Below, piece by piece: positions 61,341-64,000 of a stretch of DNA of 64,000 nt. How positions within the stretch are numbered: position 1 is the stretch's first letter; each line of letters opens with the position of its first letter. The DNA is from Brevundimonas vesicularis (GTDB taxonomy: Bacteria; Pseudomonadota; Alphaproteobacteria; Caulobacterales; Caulobacteraceae): assembly GCF_027105095.1 (NCBI RefSeq), contig NZ_CP114278.1:2108001-2172000 (forward strand), written 5' to 3'. The notes beneath the pieces are model-generated. The model saw only the letters and a list, made by a program, of their open reading frames with translations. It was not told where the DNA came from and searched no databases. Made by a program: the position numbers and the translations under genes.

Positions 61341-63211
61341 GGCGTCTTTCCGCCGCGCGTCTGTTTGCGCCACAAGGCCGCATACTCCCCACCCTGTCGG
61401 GCCACGAGTTCGTGGTGCCCGCCGCGTTCGACGATCCGCCCGGCCTTCAGCACCAGAATCTGGTCTGCGTCCGCCACGGTCGACAGCCGGTGCGCGACCA
61501 CCAGGGTCGTGCGGCCGTTCCTGGCCTTACGCAGGGTCTTCTGGATCGCGGCCTCGGTGCGGCTGTCCAGGGCGCTGGTGGCCTCGTCCAGGATCAGGAT
61601 GCACGGATCGGCCAGCAGCGCTCGGGCGATGCCCACCCGCTGGCGTTCGCCGCCCGACAGCTTGAGACCTCGCTCGCCGACCTTGGTCTGCATCCCGTCC
61701 GGCAATCCACGAATGAAGTCGGCCAGTTCCGCCGCCTCCGCCGCCGCCCACACCTGCCCCTCGTCCGCCTCGGGCCGGGCGAAGGCGATATTGGCGGCCA
61801 GGGTGTCGTTGAACAGCGCCACATCCTGAGGCACCAGCGCCACCGCCGATCGCAGCGAGGCCTGGGTCACCTCACGCGCATCATGGCCGTCGATCAGCAC
61901 GCGCCCTTCCTGCGGATCGAGCAGACGCAGCGCCAGTTTGACGATGGTGGACTTGCCCGCGCCCGAGGGGCCGACCAGCGCCGTCGTGGTGCCCGGCGCG
62001 GCGTAGAAGCTGACGCCTTCCAGCCCATTGGCCCGCGCGTCGTGGCGGAAGCCGACGCCCTCGAACGCCACCGACGCCCCGCGCGCATCGACAGGCCGCG
62101 GCAGGGCGGCGGCGTTCGGCGCATCGGCGACCTGCGGCGTCTGCCGCGTCACCTTCAGCATCTCCTCCATGTCGATGAAGGACTGACGGATTTCCCGATA
62201 GGCGAAGCCCAGGATGTTCAGCGGTGCATACAGCGAGATCATGATCAGCACCGCGGCCGTCACGTCGCCCGGCCCCATCCTTCCGGCCGCCGCCTCGAAC
62301 CCGGCCATCACCGCCATGACGCCCAGGCCCAGGTTCATCACCAGGGCCTGCATCCCGTTCAGCATGTTCAGCGAACTGTTGGCCTTCAGCGACGCCTCGG
62401 CATAGTCGCCCAGCGCCCGGTCATAGGTCTGGGCCGCGCGCGTCTCGGCCCCGAACGACTTGACCGTCTCATAGTTCAGCAGGGCGTCGACCGAGACGCC
62501 GGCGGCCTCGGAATCGGCCGCATTCATGATCCGGCGATGCTCCAGTCGCCAGTTGGACATGGCGAAGGTGGCGGCGGTGTAGATGACGACCACGACCACC
62601 GCGACGGCGGCGAAACGCCAGTCGTATTTGGCCCCCAGCACCCCGGCCGCCAGCACCAGCTCCACCCCCGTCGGAACCAGGTTGAAGGCCAGGATGCGCA
62701 GCAGGAAGTCCACCGCGCGCGATCCCCGGTCCATCGTCCGCGACAGGGCGCCCGAGCGTTTGGTCTGGTGAAAATCCAGCGACAGGCTCAGCGCATGGGC
62801 GAAGGCCTCGGCCGCCGTCGCGCGCTGGGCGGCGGCGCGCACCGGCGCGAACACTACGTCCGACACCAGGGGCGACGCAGCCGACAGGAACCGCACGACG
62901 GCCCAGCCTATGGCGAAGGCTGCAAAGCCCAGGCCGACGGCGGTCGCCGCACCCTGCCCCGCCGCCAGACGGTTGACCGCCGCGCCCAGCACCAGCGGCG
63001 CCAGAACGCCCAGCCCCTTGCCCGCCAGCGTCAGCAGTATGGCCGAGATCAGCCGCAGTTTCAGGTGCGGCGCGCCCGATCGGGCCACCAGCCGCGCCAG
63101 ATCCGCCAGCGCCGTCAGCGTCGGAGGTCCGTCCGTCTTGTCCTGTGGGCTCCCTGCCTGCTGCGCCTTGACCATCGGGTCACGCCTGCCGCCGGAGCGT
63201 TCGCCTCGCAT
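61325..63211 (-). CDS. ABC transporter, fused permease-ATPase (Atm1-like)
   Basis: 628 residues with the start taken at 63211; nearby ATGs at 63226 and 63175 are possible. Six hydrophobic segments (about 50-355) form the permease, then an ATPase domain with Walker A LVGPSGAGKST, signature LSGGERQRVGIARALL, Walker B CILILDEATSALD and the His switch VVAHRLST. SFGAETRAAQTYDRAL and VDALLNYETVKSF in the membrane part resemble the Atm1/HMT group, which exports glutathione-related sulphur or heavy-metal compounds. No nearby gene defines the substrate. Confidence 0.85.
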   Translation of the reverse strand: MRGERSGGRRDPMVKAQQAGSPQDKTDGPPTLTALADLARLVARSGAPHLKLRLISAILLTLAGKGLGVLAPLVLGAAVNRLAAGQGAATAVGLGFAAFAIGWAVVRFLSAASPLVSDVVFAPVRAAAQRATAAEAFAHALSLSLDFHQTKRSGALSRTMDRGSRAVDFLLRILAFNLVPTGVELVLAAGVLGAKYDWRFAAVAVVVVVIYTAATFAMSNWRLEHRRIMNAADSEAAGVSVDALLNYETVKSFGAETRAAQTYDRALGDYAEASLKANSSLNMLNGMQALVMNLGLGVMAVMAGFEAAAGRMGPGDVTAAVLIMISLYAPLNILGFAYREIRQSFIDMEEMLKVTRQTPQVADAPNAAALPRPVDARGASVAFEGVGFRHDARANGLEGVSFYAAPGTTTALVGPSGAGKSTIVKLALRLLDPQEGRVLIDGHDAREVTQASLRSAVALVPQDVALFNDTLAANIAFARPEADEGQVWAAAEAAELADFIRGLPDGMQTKVGERGLKLSGGERQRVGIARALLADPCILILDEATSALDSRTEAAIQKTLRKARNGRTTLVVAHRLSTVADADQILVLKAGRIVERGGHHELVARQGGEYAALWRKQTRGGKTPQMAD

Positions 63212-63285
63212 CGCCATGGTCCGCATATGGAAAGCCAATGCGACCGGGGAAAGGCCACGCTGGCGCGCAAGCGGGGATTCGTCGC

Positions 63286-64000
63286 TCAGCCCAGACCGGC
63301 GACCGCCTCGATCAACTCGTCCACGGCCGCTTCCTGCGTCGCCCATGAACAGACGAAGCGCACCGAACCGTCATCGAAGGCGTAGCAGGCCCAACCCATT
63401 TCGTTCAGGCGGGCGTGCGCCTCTGGCGGCATTCGCACGAAGACCGCGTTCGCCTCCACCGGATGGGCCAGGACGAAGGGCGACCGCCCCGCGATGCCGG
63501 CCGCCAAGCGCTGCGCCATCAGATTGGCGTGGGCGCCGCCCGATTCCCAATCGCCGCTTTCCAGCAAGCCCAGCATCGGACCCGACAGCAGACGCGTCTT
63601 AGACGACGTCTGGCCCGCTTGTTTCAGACGGTTGTCCAGTCGCCGCGCCAGGCTCTTGTCGAACAGCACGATCGCCTCGGCGCAGTTGGCGCCCGCCTTG
63701 GCCCCGCCGAACACCAGCACGTCCACGCCCAGGCGCGGAATGTCCTTCAGGTCAAAGCCGGCGGCGACCGCATTGGTCAGGCGCGCGCCGTCCATGTGAA
63801 CGCCGTAGCCCAGCGCCTTGGCCGGTTCGATCAGGTGGCGCAGCTCTTCCTCGGTATAGACCGAGCCATATTCCGTGGCCTGGGTCAGCGACAGGGCGGC
63901 GGGCGGCTGACGATGCCCGACTTCGGGTTCGCCCAACTGCGCCTGCAGGGCCAATGGATCGATCTTGCCCGAGAACCCCGGCAGCCCGATCAGGCCGACA
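63286..64000 (-). CDS. Threonine aldolase (5' end beyond window)
   Basis: PLP-dependent lyase of threonine to glycine and acetaldehyde. The visible C-terminal 237 residues include VSLTQATEYGSVYTEEEL-type sequence, VHMDGARLTNAV with a PLP-contacting Asp, and VLVFGGAKAGANCAEAIVLF, where the Lys is the likely PLP lysine. The low-specificity L-threonine aldolase or a related amino-acid lyase fits best. The N-terminal part is cut at position 64000. No frameshift is seen. Confidence 0.78.
   Translation of the reverse strand, partial: VGLIGLPGFSGKIDPLALQAQLGEPEVGHRQPPAALSLTQATEYGSVYTEEELRHLIEPAKALGYGVHMDGARLTNAVAAGFDLKDIPRLGVDVLVFGGAKAGANCAEAIVLFDKSLARRLDNRLKQAGQTSSKTRLLSGPMLGLLESGDWESGGAHANLMAQRLAAGIAGRSPFVLAHPVEANAVFVRMPPEAHARLNEMGWACYAFDDGSVRFVCSWATQEAAVDELIEAVAGLG

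Noticed and set aside
61130..63385. A 751-codon plus-strand frame over the ABC transporter
   Set aside because: The sequence is antisense of intact Walker A, signature and Walker B motifs; its own protein is His/Gln/Arg-rich without domains.

Overview
The window looks like chromosome of a high-GC alphaproteobacterium of the order Caulobacterales, most probably Brevundimonas or a close relative. The case rests on the ketocarotenoid genes (crtW, crtY, crtI, crtB), holdfast-type polysaccharide genes (hfsB, hfsA, hfsD-like), TonB-receptor/tryptophan-halogenase sugar-uptake loci, an alphaproteobacterial gene order (ruvX-gatCAB, pyrB-pyrC', plsY-dprA-topA) and strongly GC-rich codon use. This was read by eye; no database search was run.

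Layout. (1) 1-4.0 kb: carotenoid cluster, crtB (cut by the window edge), crtI and crtY on the minus strand with translationally coupled overlaps, and crtW divergent. (2) 4.09-5.95 kb: decayed integrative element between a partial copy of a tRNA-Ser 3' end and the intact tRNA-Ser(GCU), with phage-like small genes, a short integrase 5' remnant and repeated TTAGGGCG boxes near both ends. (3) 6.2-11.0 kb: surface-polysaccharide operon (lipid-linked sugar transferase, flippase, two glycosyltransferases). (4) 11.1-27.4 kb: a beta-glucan/cello-oligosaccharide utilisation locus: MFS transporter, GH9, GH3, LacI regulator, TonB receptor and three tryptophan-halogenase-family proteins, one of them degenerate. 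Three matching palindromes (TGACAGCGCTGTCA type) upstream of GH9/MFS, GH3 and the TonB receptor suggest one LacI regulon. An unrelated antiporter sits inside. (5) 27.5-30.6 kb: hfsB/hfsA and divergent hfsD, polysaccharide chain-length and export genes. (6) 30.6-33 kb: small Sel1-like protein and two RcnB-like periplasmic proteins.

(7) 33.0-49.8 kb: housekeeping block: gatB/gatA/gatC, ruvX, an AEC transporter, pyrB with a probably non-catalytic dihydroorotase, a ubiquinone hydroxylase, a phosphodiesterase, plsY, dprA, topA, mutL. (8) 49.8-51.0 kb: visibly AT-richer two-gene island encoding a HEPN-motif protein and a partner; this is the best candidate for an undescribed defence-like system. 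(9) 51.1-64.0 kb: housekeeping genes again (phosphatase, rsmD, rluB-like, tadA, aroB, aroK, xerD, accA, an ABC exporter, threonine aldolase cut by the edge), with a HicBA-like toxin-antitoxin pair between xerD and accA.

The LacI-linked locus can be read as one pathway: the TonB receptor imports oligosaccharides, GH9 and GH3 hydrolyse them, the MFS protein moves sugar across the inner membrane, and LacI represses until a sugar inducer appears. The two polysaccharide blocks (3 and 5) together make an almost complete Wzx/Wzy-type pathway split by the sugar locus; no polymerase is visible.
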